Of a stretch of DNA of 64,000 nucleotides, positions 1 through 9,000 are shown piece by piece. The notes beneath the pieces are model-generated. The model was not told the origin of the DNA and searched no databases. It worked only from the letters and a program-made list of their open reading frames with translations. The position numbers and the translations under genes are program-made. Origin of the DNA: JAGQWW01 sp041392845. Its GTDB lineage: Bacteria; Bacteroidota; Bacteroidia; Chitinophagales; Saprospiraceae. Positions within the stretch are counted from its first letter, which is position 1; each line of letters begins with the position of its first letter. The stretch spans positions 62,001-126,000 of the forward strand of contig JAWKLG010000018.1 in the NCBI GenBank assembly GCA_041392845.1, read 5' to 3'.

Positions 1-2011
1 GTACTGCAATCAGCGTGTCTTGACCTGGGCCAAGGTCCACCGGGGCAGATTTACCAAGGATTTCGTCCTCGATAACCAAAGCTGTTCTTCCTTGCACCAT
101 TGGTCCTGTTCCCGTATTGGTAACAGTAAACTTAATGGTGTCATTTTCACAAACAGCATCCACCTTCATGTCTGAAAAATCCCAAATTGGATTAATCGGT
201 GTACATACAGTGTCCGGATAAATGTGAGCCCGAACGCAATGGCTCTGTCCCAATATCGGACTGTTGCAATCAAGGGTAACATTCACGGTAAATTTCCCAC
301 AATCTCCCGCTTTAACTTCCCCAAGATTAAAGGTGAACAGATTTCCTGCTGCGGTGCCTGGAATGGAAGTGCTGTTCACGATAAGGTTTTCATCAAAAAT
401 TACTTCAACGATTGCCTCATCGGTGTCTTCGGCTCCTTTGTTGCAATATTTGATGGTGTAATCGGTATTTTCACATATTTTCAAATAAGGAGTAGAAACA
501 TCTACTTCCATGTAAGCGCATTCGTACTGTTGTACGATTGGAAAGTGTGTGTGTAGTGTGTCAAGGTTGCCAATGAACCTTACGGTGTAAGAGCCGGTGT
601 CTCTCGGTTTAAGGGTTGGGTTGTCTACTATCACAGAGACTTTGTATTCTCCGCTGTCCACTCTTGCTTCATAGTTTCCTTGAGCATCAGTGGTGTAGTA
701 GCTAATTTGACCGGCTTCATCTTCTACGCTTACAATCCAGTTGTTCAGTGTTCGTTCAAAATTGTTGTAAGTCCCATCTCCGGTAGCGTCAAAAAAGACT
801 TTTCCTTCTATCAGCTTTTTCGGTGCATACAGTGTAGGTTCAGTTTTTAGGAAAAATCCGTCTTCGAGAAAGATTCCTGAAACAAAATTGCCTGTCAAGG
901 CAAATCCATTATCAGAAGTTTCCATTACACCATAAACATTTGTGGCGCTAACTGGGTCTCCAAAAACAACCCTTGAACTTAGCAGATCCAAGTTTGGGTC
1001 TACTTGCACCATAAATACTTGTGATGGATCAGATGGCACTTTAAGTTGAAATCCAACCGCAAGGAAGTTGCCATCAGATGTTGGAATCATGGAAGTAAAT
1101 CCTTGTTCGATTCCATTTCCGTAAAAGCGGATTTTTGAAAAATCAAGTAGATTGTCAAATTCAGCAATAAAGGCTCTGATTCCATTCTCAAAATAAGAAC
1201 CGGCAATTAAATAATTATCACCGTTTCTGAGGATTGAAGCTTTAGAATCAAATTTGAAGGATCCACTTTGATTAAAGGTACTTCTTCTGACTTCATTTCC
1301 ATTTTCATCAGTTTGAACCAGGAATATATCCGCTCCCACGTTTCCGGAATTTCCCAGCAAAACAAAACCATTTGAAATTTCAATTACATCAAAAGCTTCA
1401 TCAATTTCAGATTGATTGTCAAAAGTCTGCATCCATAGAGAATCGCCATTTGAATCGGTTTTTAGGATAAACATGTCGGCGTCTCCAGTGGTTGGATTTT
1501 CGGTCCTTCCCACAAGGACAAAATTTCCATCAGAAGTTGTTTTAATTTTCGATGCTTTGTCCAATCCAACATTGCCATAATTTCTAGTCCAAATTACTTC
1601 TCCGGCATTGTTGATTTTTACAAGAAAGATGTCAGTCGGATCAGTTGCCATTTCATTGTAATCTCCCACCATTACAAATCCATCGGAAACTTTAATAATA
1701 CTGTACAATTTCTGATTTCCAGAGCCTCCAAATCTTTGGTCCCATAAAACATCGCCATCGATATCAAATCGAACGACCCATGCTTCAAATCCAAGATTTG
1801 GTGTTCCGCTTTCAGTGAATCCAGCAAGTACAAAATCTGAATTATCCGCCTGAACACTTTCAAAAAATTGATCTCCGTTAGGATTTTCAAAGAACTTTTC
1901 CCACAATTGGGCCTCTAAGTTGGTTGCCGTCCCACAAACCATCACCATCCACAGCGCGACCTGCAAAAGCGGTGAGGTTATCGACAACATGATCTTATTG
2001 GTTCCTTTCAT
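1..2011 (-). CDS. Large secreted repeat protein with DUF11-like domain, C-terminus cut by window edge
   Basis: The reverse strand is open from ATG at 2011 to the left edge (about 670 codons) with no stop. The N-terminus is a signal peptide ending near NLEAQ. About six imperfect 50-70 residue units follow, of the type DGNFVLVGR then D.FILKTDSNGDSLW, as in beta-propeller-like repeat proteins. Next comes an SdrD-B-like segment (GKVFFDATGDGTYNNFE) and then a DUF11-like beta-sandwich (ECAYMEVDVSTPYLKICEN, DYTIKYCNKG). This layout is typical of Bacteroidota proteins exported by the type IX system. The sorting domain would lie beyond the edge, so that route is inferred. An alternative start is ATG at 1990. 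Function is unknown; adhesion or a cell-surface role is the usual guess. Confidence 0.8.
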   Translation of the reverse strand, partial: MKGTNKIMLSITSPLLQVALWMVMVCGTATNLEAQLWEKFFENPNGDQFFESVQADNSDFVLAGFTESGTPNLGFEAWVVRFDIDGDVLWDQRFGGSGNQKLYSIIKVSDGFVMVGDYNEMATDPTDIFLVKINNAGEVIWTRNYGNVGLDKASKIKTTSDGNFVLVGRTENPTTGDADMFILKTDSNGDSLWMQTFDNQSEIDEAFDVIEISNGFVLLGNSGNVGADIFLVQTDENGNEVRRSTFNQSGSFKFDSKASILRNGDNYLIAGSYFENGIRAFIAEFDNLLDFSKIRFYGNGIEQGFTSMIPTSDGNFLAVGFQLKVPSDPSQVFMVQVDPNLDLLSSRVVFGDPVSATNVYGVMETSDNGFALTGNFVSGIFLEDGFFLKTEPTLYAPKKLIEGKVFFDATGDGTYNNFERTLNNWIVSVEDEAGQISYYTTDAQGNYEARVDSGEYKVSVIVDNPTLKPRDTGSYTVRFIGNLDTLHTHFPIVQQYECAYMEVDVSTPYLKICENTDYTIKYCNKGAEDTDEAIVEVIFDENLIVNSTSIPGTAAGNLFTFNLGEVKAGDCGKFTVNVTLDCNSPILGQSHCVRAHIYPDTVCTPINPIWDFSDMKVDAVCENDTIKFTVTNTGTGPMVQGRTALVIEDEILGKSAPVDLGPGQDTLIAV

Positions 2012-2196
2012 GGGTTGTATTCTGTGTTGTTGTTTAATGACGATACAAATGTGCGAATACATTTTACCTAGTACAAAGACAAAAAAAGGCATTTGTTGAA
2101 CAGTTTTCTTTGGTGAAATCGAAACATTTGATAAATGTACAACTATAAGTAACTATAAAACAGAAAAATATGACAAATATGAAAAGTTCTAATTTT

Positions 2197-2204
2197 TACA
2201 TTTG
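2197..2204 (+). promoter_or_regulatory. Candidate -7 promoter element TACATTTG
   Basis: TACATTTG matches the Bacteroidota -7 consensus TAnnTTTG and lies 24 bases before the ATG at 2228. No clear TTTG is seen at -33, so the call rests on one box and on position. Confidence 0.35.
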
Positions 2205-2227
2205 TTGAAAAAGATTATTTTTATTCT

Positions 2228-3643
2228 ATGGAAAACAGCCGCTTGTTAGAGGTTTTTAACACTTTTTCTAAAAAAGAGATACGGGATCTGCGAAAATGGC
2301 TCCTTTCTCCTGCCCATAATCAACGTCAGGATGTCCAGGATTTATTCGAATATCTGGTCGAATTTGGTAAGTCAGACGATGAAAACCTGCTTTCAAAAGA
2401 ATCTGTCTTCGAAAAATTATTTCCCGAAGAGGCGTTTGACGATGCAAAGCTGCGCCAATCTTCTCATTTTCTTTTAAAAGCCATTGAAGAGTTTTTTATT
2501 TATCAGGAATTAAGAAGTGACGAGGTAAGAGCTAAAACTGGATTGGCCAGGGTGTATAGGAAAAAGAAAATCCCAAAAGCTTTCAGTGCTGCCATGCGAG
2601 ATGCTCGCAATGTACAGCAAAAGCATCCTTTTAGAAATGAGCACTACCACAGAAATGATTTCCTCCTCCAATTAGAAGAGTATTCTTATCGGGAAACACA
2701 AAAAAGGACCGCTGAAATGAACCTTCAGGATTTGGGAAATGCTCTCGAGGTAACTTTTCTTGCGGATAAGCTCCGATACAGTTACCTGATGATTGCCCAC
2801 CAGGTGGTTTACAAGACAGAATATGATTTCGGAATGTTGGAGGCGGTTTTGAATTATGTTGAATCAAAAGATTTTAAAGATATCCCTGCAATAGCAGTCT
2901 ATTATTATGGATATAAAGCCAATGTAGAAAAAGAAAATCCTGAACATTTTCAAAATCTGAAAAAAACCATTCTTGAAAACGAAGAATTATTTCCGGCACA
3001 CGAGCGAAGGGATATTTACCTTATGGCCATCAATTATTTGATCAACCGGATGAATTCCGGGGACTCTAGCGCTTTGAAAGAGTTGTTTGAGTTTTATAAA
3101 AATGGCATTGAAAAAAGAGTCTTGTTTGAAAACGAAACACTTAGCAGGTTTACCTTCAGAAATGTAGTTTCCTTAGGTTTAATTTTAAAGGACTATAAAT
3201 GGGTGGAGAGTTTTATTCCGGACAATGCTCCATTCCTGGAGGAGAAATATCGGGAGTCCATCGTTCACTACAGTATGGCAAGGTTAAATTTTGAAAAAAA
3301 AGCTTATGATGAAGCCATGCAACTACTCATGCAAGTGGAATATGATGATTTGTTGATGAACTTAAATGCCAAGAGTATGCTGATTCGTATGTTTTATGAG
3401 GAAGAAGAAATGGATGCGCTTGAGTCTTTGTTAGAAAGCATGCGAACTTATATGCAAAGGAAAAAAGTAATGGGGTACCATAAGTCCAATTTTACCAACC
3501 TTATAAAGCTGACTAAAAAACTGATTAAAATTAATCCTTTTAATAAGGAACAGGTTGCAGGATTAAAGGAGGAAGTTGAAAATGCCAAACCAATGGCATC
3601 GACAGAAAGGAATTGGCTGCTTCGGCAGATTGAAGCATTGTAG
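2228..3643 (+). CDS. Conserved helical protein of unknown function (471 aa)
   Basis: I do not recognise a named family. The protein is highly charged, has no signal peptide or membrane segment, and reads as all-helical. The C-terminal half has TPR-like helix pairs, for example around residues 350-380 (YSMARLNFEKKAYDEAMQLL). The N-terminus (MENSRLLEVFNTFSKKEIRDL) resembles a short helical bundle. A scaffold role is possible but not shown. It stands alone: its 5' side faces the divergent secreted-protein gene and its 3' side faces an intrinsic terminator at 3645-3676. The ATG start follows a TACATTTG box and an A/T-rich leader with no Shine-Dalgarno sequence, as is usual in this phylum. Confidence 0.75.
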   Translation: MENSRLLEVFNTFSKKEIRDLRKWLLSPAHNQRQDVQDLFEYLVEFGKSDDENLLSKESVFEKLFPEEAFDDAKLRQSSHFLLKAIEEFFIYQELRSDEVRAKTGLARVYRKKKIPKAFSAAMRDARNVQQKHPFRNEHYHRNDFLLQLEEYSYRETQKRTAEMNLQDLGNALEVTFLADKLRYSYLMIAHQVVYKTEYDFGMLEAVLNYVESKDFKDIPAIAVYYYGYKANVEKENPEHFQNLKKTILENEELFPAHERRDIYLMAINYLINRMNSGDSSALKELFEFYKNGIEKRVLFENETLSRFTFRNVVSLGLILKDYKWVESFIPDNAPFLEEKYRESIVHYSMARLNFEKKAYDEAMQLLMQVEYDDLLMNLNAKSMLIRMFYEEEEMDALESLLESMRTYMQRKKVMGYHKSNFTNLIKLTKKLIKINPFNKEQVAGLKEEVENAKPMASTERNWLLRQIEAL

Positions 3644-3644
3644 G

Positions 3645-3676
3645 CAAAAAAAAACACGCTCCCTCAGGGAGCGTGT
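3645..3676 (-). terminator. Intrinsic terminator, probably bidirectional
   Basis: ACACGCTCCC (3654-3663), loop TCA and GGGAGCGTGT (3667-3676) form a perfect 10-bp stem. On the minus strand it is followed by nine Ts (3653-3645), the classical intrinsic form, so it would end a minus-strand transcript from about 4000. It also lies just after the stop of the plus-strand gene ending at 3643. Confidence 0.75.
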
Positions 3677-3726
3677 TGCACTAAAATTTAATAACTAAAA
3701 AGAGATAGCGTTTCTTTATTAATCAA

Positions 3727-3836
3727 ATGTTTGATTCTCTCTCGATTTTTTTTGTAGTTTTGATGTTAATCTCTTTTTTAGATGTTTGATTCTCTCTCTC
3801 GAATAATAAAAAAGTAGTTTTTGTATTGTCTGAGGG
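3727..3836. repeat. Imperfect tandem duplication of about 55 bp
   Basis: ATGTTTGATTCTCTCTC begins at 3727 and recurs at 3782. Each copy is followed by a T/A-rich run and then GTAGTTTT. The two copies have drifted by small indels. They lie in the presumed 3' untranslated part of the small minus-strand unit that ends at the 3645-3676 terminator. Confidence 0.6.
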
Positions 3837-3971
3837 TTAGTTCATCTGGTCATCTTCAATGATTATGTCAACAGTTGTTTTGTGTTGTTGATACAGTGTA
3901 TCATTAAATTGACTTTGTTCTGAAATAATCCCTAATTGGATCATCGCTGCGATGATTAGTGCCGTTACCAT
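3837..3971 (-). CDS. Candidate small protein, 44 aa, hydrophobic N-terminus
   Basis: A minus-strand reading frame runs from ATG at 3971 to TAA at 3839-3837. It begins MVTALIIAAMIQLGIISEQ, so residues 2-16 are hydrophobic and could span or insert in a membrane, and it ends in an acidic tail (IIIEDDQMN). Support is contextual: TAAATTTG matches the -7 promoter consensus at 4010-4003, about 30 bases upstream, and an intrinsic terminator with a nine-T tail closes the unit at 3645. Length alone does not prove coding. The transcript could instead be a non-coding RNA. I recognise no family. Confidence 0.35.
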   Translation of the reverse strand: MVTALIIAAMIQLGIISEQSQFNDTLYQQHKTTVDIIIEDDQMN

Positions 3972-4002
3972 AGTTCGATAGTTTTTGTTTTTAAATACGA
4001 TA

Positions 4003-4010
4003 CAAATTTA
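4003..4010 (-). promoter_or_regulatory. Candidate -7 element TAAATTTG for the small minus-strand unit
   Basis: Read on the minus strand, TAAATTTG (4010-4003) fits TAnnTTTG exactly and is followed by GTATCGT. Nearly the same string (CACATTTGTATCG) precedes the minus-strand gene that starts at 2011. A TTTG lies further upstream at a longer spacing than usual, so the -33 element is uncertain. Confidence 0.4.
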
Positions 4011-4158
4011 AGACGGACGAGCTATAGTTTTTAGGCAAAGAATCAGTATATCGGACACGAAAATTTCTTTGCAGAAAAGGCATGCTTTTTGCGAATATTA
4101 TTGAAAATCAACCATTTGTAAAATAATTTACTACCCGAATAATTGAAATTCAGGACAA

Positions 4159-5692
4159 ATGAGGTCGATAAAAGAAATGACTTTTTTGCTCAAACATTAT
4201 AAAATGAGCAGGATTGAAGTACTCGGTAACCCGGGAAACTCTAGCAATTCAAAGTCTGAGATACTATTTCATAATCTTTTAGAAGGCAAGGTAGACACTG
4301 AAGAAGATGCAATGAATCTTCTTTATGAAGACCTTGACGAGCGTTCAAATTTTAAAAGGTTTTTGAATCGGTTTAAACAAAAGTTAATCAATACGCTGTT
4401 TTTCATTGATTTGAATAGCCCAATTTTTGAAGACTATAACAAAGCATATTACAACGGATATAAATATTTAGCTGCAATTCGAATTTTGACGGGACGGGCT
4501 GCTAGAGTGAGTGCGGTGGAAATCGCTGAAAAGTATCTCCCTAAACTTATTAAATATGAATACTCTGAGTTGATTTATCAATTCGCAAGATTTCTTACCA
4601 GGTATTATTTACTATCTAATGCAAATGAAAAAAAGTATAGGTATTTTCATGAAATATCTACTAAGTATAGGGATGTTTGGTTGAAGGAACAAGAAGCTGA
4701 AGACCTTATTTGCTAGCAGTGGGAAAATATTTTGTAAATACTACGAGCGACAGATCCAAAGTTAATTTCTTATGCCATCGAAAATTTCTAAAGGAAGTCA
4801 GGCCATATCTTGAAAAATACCAGACCCACCAATTAGTTTATTATGCTCATACCATATTTTTTGGTAGAATCTGAATTGAAAAATGACAATGAAGCATCAG
4901 TTAAACATTGCGAAGCTGCCTTGGATTCCTTTTGGATAAAAAACCATTTAAACATAAGTCTATTATGGTAAACTTTGCCAGGCCTCTAATTTCTAACCTT
5001 GTAAAAATTGGAAATTATAGAGCGTGCAAATGAGGTAGCTAATAAATATTGAAAATAGCTAAAGGACAACCATCTATTTTAGCGCCTTGTTGATGCATGT
5101 CTTTGCACTTAGAATACACACTGGCGAATACAATAAAGCCTATGATATTTATCAATCTGTTATCTCCAGTGAAGACTTTAAGTTTAAAAGTAAAGCACAT
5201 CAAGAATCCTGGAGGATTTATGGTGCCTATGTTTACTTTCTAATCCAACTAGGAAAAATTGACCTCCTCAAATCTGGTGAAAAACCAGTTTTGAAAGATT
5301 TTAAAATTGGAAAATTCCTAAACGAAACTCCAACCTTTTCAAAAGATAAAAGAGGTGGTAATATTTCTATTATCATTATCCAGGTGCTCTTATTCTTGCA
5401 ACGGAAAGAATTCTCTAAATACATTGATAGAACAGATGCTTTAATCAGGTATTCGTCACGGTATCTTAAAAAAGACGAAAACTATCGAAGCAATTGTTTT
5501 ATCAATATGCTGGCTACTATTCCTAATGGAAATTTCCATCGGGTAGCTGTAGAAAGGCATGCGAAAAAATATCACAATAAACTGCTGTTAATGCCTAGGC
5601 CACAATCACCTCAGTCTCCGGACCTCGAATTTTTTCCTTATGAAAAGTTGTGGGAGTTTGCTTTGGAACTACTTGACCCTGTACCGTCTTGA
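4159..5692 (+). pseudogene. Decayed gene for a roughly 510-aa helical protein, about six frame changes
   Basis: The two ends are long open frames (4159-4716 and 5087-5692). The stretch between is a patchwork of sensible protein in shifting frames: GCT at 4712 on (FASSGKIFCKYYERQIQ), TGC at 4773 on (CHRKFLKEVRPYLEKYQ), GAA at 4867 on (ESELKNDNEASVKHCEAALD), about 4965 on (MVNFARPLISNLVKIGNY), about 5014 on (IERANEVANKY) and 5063 on (RTTIYFSALLMHVFALRIHTG). Together they give one continuous helical, TPR-like sequence of about 511 codons, so an intact ancestor was broken by several indels. The parent family is unnamed to me. The disruptions cluster in 4710-5062, which favours real decay over random base-calling error. 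Confidence 0.75.
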
Positions 5693-5873
5693 CAAAGAAC
5701 GTATCTCCGGTTTTTAATCGAAGACACTACAAAGAAATACCAATTTGTGACCATTTTAAAGGCGGATTCCTTGTAAAAAAGACAAGTAAATACAAGTAAT
5801 TAAGTATATTGTTAAGTTATAATATGATGATAACCAGTGTTTTAAGAAAATAGTTTTTTTGAGCAACACTAGC

Positions 5874-7061
5874 CTAAAAGTGACTTTTGTAGAGGTTTAG
5901 TATGTCACAAGCAACCTCTTTTTTGGATTTTGTGTCAAAATTAAAAGCGTTTCCATCCCTTAAAAATATTCTCACCTTGTTGGTATCATGATTGAATCCA
6001 GCTCCCTCGTCTTTTAATGAATTCAAAACAATCATATCAAAATTCTTGCGCTCTAATTTTCCTTTTGCATTCGCTTCTTCGTTTTCAGTTTCTAAAGCGA
6101 AACCAATTATGTGTTGTCCTGCTTTTTTTATTTTGCCAAGGCTGGCAGCAATGTCAATCGTTTTTTCTAATTCTATTTTTAAGTCTGAGTCCGACTTCTT
6201 TATTTTTTCAGATGCTACATGCTTTGGACGAAAATCTGCAACGGCAGCTGCCAGAATTGCCAGATTACAAGTAGCAAATTCTCTATTACAGGCTTCAAAC
6301 ATTTCTTGCGCAGAATGGACTCGTTCGACATTAATTCCAGGATGAATAACTTCCAACTTTGAGGGCCCCAGAATTAAATGAACTTCAGCTCCCCGATCAG
6401 CAGCTTCCAGAGCTAATTCCACACCCATCTTTCCGCTTGAATGATTTCCAATAAATCGAACCGGATCAATTGCTTCATAAGTAGGGCCGGCAGTCACCAA
6501 TATCTTCTTTCCTTCCAGATCTTTTTCCTTAGAAAAACTTTTAAAAATGAACGCTAAAATTTCATCCGGTTCTGCCATTCTCCCCTCACCATGCAATCCA
6601 CTTGCTAATTCTCCATTTCCTACCGGGATAATATAGTTTCCATAAGATGTCAACTTTTCAAGATTTCGAATGGTAGAAGGATGCTTCCACATATCAAGAT
6701 CCATAGCCGGTGCGACGTAAACCGGACATTTTGCTGATAAATAGGTTGCGGTAACCATATTGTCACATATTCCATTTGCCATCTTGGCAATAGTATTGGC
6801 TGTTGCAGGAGCGACTATCATAATATCAGCCCACAATCCGGCTTCTACATGATTGTTCCATGAAGCTTCAGAAATAATTTCAGAGTGAACCGGGTTCTTG
6901 GATAAAGTCGATAAAGTCAATGGAGAAATAAAGGCGGTAGCAGATTGAGTCATTAGTACCTTTACCTCAATTCCTTCTTTTACTAATAATCTGACCAGGT
7001 AAGCTGCTTTATAAGCTGCAATACTTCCAGTAACTGCTAAAATGACTTTGTTTGGTTTCAT
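5874..7061 (-). CDS. coaBC: Bifunctional phosphopantothenoylcysteine decarboxylase / phosphopantothenate-cysteine ligase
   Basis: This enzyme makes 4'-phosphopantetheine from 4'-phosphopantothenate and cysteine for coenzyme A synthesis, in the cytosol. The N-terminal half is the FMN decarboxylase: VTGSIAAYKA near residue 10, the NMVTATYLSAKCP segment and the PAMD signature (PAMN in many homologues). The C-terminal half is the CTP-dependent ligase, with GPTYEAIDPVRFIGNHSSGKMG-type signature residues from about 192. Its 395 aa are normal for the fusion. It lies downstream of lpd on the same strand, but the lpd terminator at 7123-7149 separates them. Confidence 0.95.
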   Translation of the reverse strand: MKPNKVILAVTGSIAAYKAAYLVRLLVKEGIEVKVLMTQSATAFISPLTLSTLSKNPVHSEIISEASWNNHVEAGLWADIMIVAPATANTIAKMANGICDNMVTATYLSAKCPVYVAPAMDLDMWKHPSTIRNLEKLTSYGNYIIPVGNGELASGLHGEGRMAEPDEILAFIFKSFSKEKDLEGKKILVTAGPTYEAIDPVRFIGNHSSGKMGVELALEAADRGAEVHLILGPSKLEVIHPGINVERVHSAQEMFEACNREFATCNLAILAAAVADFRPKHVASEKIKKSDSDLKIELEKTIDIAASLGKIKKAGQHIIGFALETENEEANAKGKLERKNFDMIVLNSLKDEGAGFNHDTNKVRIFLRDGNAFNFDTKSKKEVACDILNLYKSHF

Positions 7062-7111
7062 CCTTTCAAAAATTTTAAAACCTTTAAATATTAGAATAAT
7101 TCTCAGGCTTT

Positions 7112-7149
7112 CAAAATAAAAAAGACTGCTCCGAATAACAGAGCAGTCT
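7112..7149 (-). terminator. Intrinsic terminator of lpd
   Basis: On the minus strand AGACTGCTC (7149-7141), a nine-base loop and GAGCAGTCT (7131-7123) form a 9-bp stem followed by TTTTTTATTTT. It sits 26 bases after the lpd stop. Confidence 0.85.
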
Positions 7150-7174
7150 CCTTATATTTTTTACACCATATATA

Positions 7175-8572
7175 TTATAGGTGAATAACTTCTCCATATG
7201 CAGCCGCCGCTGCTTCCATAACTGCCTCACTCATGGTAGGGTGAGGGTGAACACTCTTAATGATTTCATGTCCGGTTGTTTCCAGCTTTCTTGCAGCTAC
7301 GACTTCTGCAATCATCTCTGTAACGTTTGCACCAATCATGTGTGCTCCCAACCATTCTCCATATTTAGCATCAAAGATTACTTTTACAAAGCCCTCTGGT
7401 GCACCAGCTGCTTTAGCTTTGCCAGATGCTGTAAAAGGAAACTTGCCAACTTTTACTTCATAACCGGCTTCTTTCGCAGCGGCTTCAGTAAATCCTACGG
7501 AGGCTACTTCAGGCACGCAATAGGTACAAGCTGGGATATTATTGTAATCCATTGGCTCAACGTGCATTCCTGAAATCTTCTCAACACAGATAATACCCTC
7601 AGCACTTGCTACGTGAGCCAATGCCGGACCTGGAACCACATCACCAATTGCATAAATGCCAGGAACATTGGTTTGGTAATACTCATCAACTTTAATTAAT
7701 CCTCTGTCGGTAGCAATTCCCAAAGTTTCTAATCCAATGTTTTCGGTATTTGGGCTTACACCTGCGGCTGAAAGGACGACGTCGCATTCTATTACCTCAG
7801 TTTTTCCATCCTTTCTATTTTTGACAGTTACTTTACAGGTCTTTCCACTTGTATCAACAGATTCAACAGAAGTGTTTCCAAGTACGTTGATTCCTTTCTT
7901 TTTGTAGATTTTGGTCAATTCCTTTGAGATATCAGCATCTTCTCGTGGGACTGCTCCCTGCTCAAGGAATTCAACTATGGTTACCTCAGTTCCGATAGTG
8001 CTATAGAAATAGGCAAATTCAACTCCGATGGCTCCTGCTCCGACTACCACCATTTTCTTCGGTTGTTTGTCAAGGCTCATTGCCTGGCGGTATCCAATAA
8101 TTTTCTTCCCGTCAATAGGAAGGTTGGGCAATTCTTTAGCCCTGCCACCGGTAGCTACAATAATATTGGTAGCACTATATTCCGTTTTTTTACCGTCTTT
8201 GTCAGTTACTTCTACTTTTTTTCCTCTAACCAACTTGCCGGTTCCTTCAATAACGGTGATTTTATTTTTTCTCATCAGGAATTGAACTCCTTTGCTCATT
8301 CCGTCAGCCACGTCTCTGCTTCTTTTTACCATTCCATTAAAATCTGCTTTTGGAGAAGCTATTTTAATACCGTAGTCTCCGGCATGTTGGATGTATTCAA
8401 AAACCTGTGCAGATTTTAAAAGTGCTTTTGTTGGGATGCAGCCCCAATTCAAACAAATGCCACCTAATGATTCTCTTTCTACTATTCCTACTTTCATACC
8501 GAGTTGGGAAGCTCTAATTGCAGCTACATACCCTCCGGGGCCACTGCCGATGATAATCAAATCAAAATTCAT
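7175..8572 (-). CDS. lpd: Dihydrolipoyl dehydrogenase (E3)
   Basis: This FAD enzyme reoxidises dihydrolipoamide with NAD+ for the pyruvate, 2-oxoglutarate and branched-chain dehydrogenase complexes. Visible are the FAD fold (LIIIGSGPGGYVAA), the redox-active disulfide motif GGICLNWGCIPTK, the NAD fold (VVGAGAIGVEFA), the second FAD contact (GIYAIGDVVPGPALAHVA) and the C-terminal His-Glu pair in HPHPTMSEAVMEA. The 465-aa form starting at ATG 8572 is chosen. A longer frame from 8680 would cross the promoter box at 8619-8626 and would add 36 residues unlike the family. Confidence 0.95.
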   Translation of the reverse strand: MNFDLIIIGSGPGGYVAAIRASQLGMKVGIVERESLGGICLNWGCIPTKALLKSAQVFEYIQHAGDYGIKIASPKADFNGMVKRSRDVADGMSKGVQFLMRKNKITVIEGTGKLVRGKKVEVTDKDGKKTEYSATNIIVATGGRAKELPNLPIDGKKIIGYRQAMSLDKQPKKMVVVGAGAIGVEFAYFYSTIGTEVTIVEFLEQGAVPREDADISKELTKIYKKKGINVLGNTSVESVDTSGKTCKVTVKNRKDGKTEVIECDVVLSAAGVSPNTENIGLETLGIATDRGLIKVDEYYQTNVPGIYAIGDVVPGPALAHVASAEGIICVEKISGMHVEPMDYNNIPACTYCVPEVASVGFTEAAAKEAGYEVKVGKFPFTASGKAKAAGAPEGFVKVIFDAKYGEWLGAHMIGANVTEMIAEVVAARKLETTGHEIIKSVHPHPTMSEAVMEAAAAAYGEVIHL

Positions 8573-8618
8573 CGTCACCTTATATTTTAATGAAAAAATG
8601 GATGCTTTAAAAACCGCG

Positions 8619-8626
8619 CAAAGATA
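8619..8626 (-). promoter_or_regulatory. -7 promoter element TATCTTTG of lpd
   Basis: The minus strand reads TATCTTTGCGCGG, an exact TAnnTTTG match in the TATCTTTGCGC form that recurs before infA and at 60795. It lies 46 bases before the ATG at 8572 and therefore fixes that start. Confidence 0.6.
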
Positions 8627-8888
8627 TAAAGGTTTTCCAGAACCATTATTTGTAGTTGATGGATAATGGGAACTGGTCAATTTTTATTTTTTTTTAAAAA
8701 ATTGCTTTAAATGGATTAGGATAGCAGTTGACAACTAAATTCATTTCAGGGCATGTATTCACAAATTTTATTAGCATAATGAAGGCTAAATCCAAATTCT
8801 TATTGGCTTTTGAAAGCTAATAAGATCCGTCCTATATAAGTGTTTGATTATTAATGCCTTTTTGTTTGAAAAAATTTTTAAATCCCCT

Positions 8889-8919
8889 TTTGGTTTTAAA
8901 CTAAAATATAATACCTTTG
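8889..8919 (+). promoter_or_regulatory. Primary promoter of the ribosomal superoperon
   Basis: TTTG (8889-8892), a 19-base spacer and TACCTTTG (8912-8919) match both Bacteroidota sigma-A-type elements with ideal spacing. The leader to rpsL is about 75 bases. CCCCTTTT (8884-8891) and AAAAGGGG (8932-8939) are perfect inverted repeats flanking the promoter core and could be a regulatory palindrome. The rest of 8573-9000 shows nothing else recognisable beyond the divergent lpd promoter. Confidence 0.85.
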
Positions 8920-9000
8920 CACGCGCTTTTGAAAAGGGGTAACTACTATTTAGTTTAAAATACTCCTTAATAAATAGGTAATAATTTATAATTGTAGGAT

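Noticed and set aside
224..556. 110-codon plus-strand frame near the left edge
   Set aside because: The minus strand here encodes a continuous secreted protein with a DUF11-like domain, so the plus frame is a shadow.
5992..6345. 117-codon plus-strand frame under coaBC
   Set aside because: Antisense to a well-conserved enzyme; serine-rich shadow.
8573..8680. 36-residue N-terminal extension of lpd
   Set aside because: It would run upstream of the lpd promoter box and is unlike any lipoamide dehydrogenase N-terminus.
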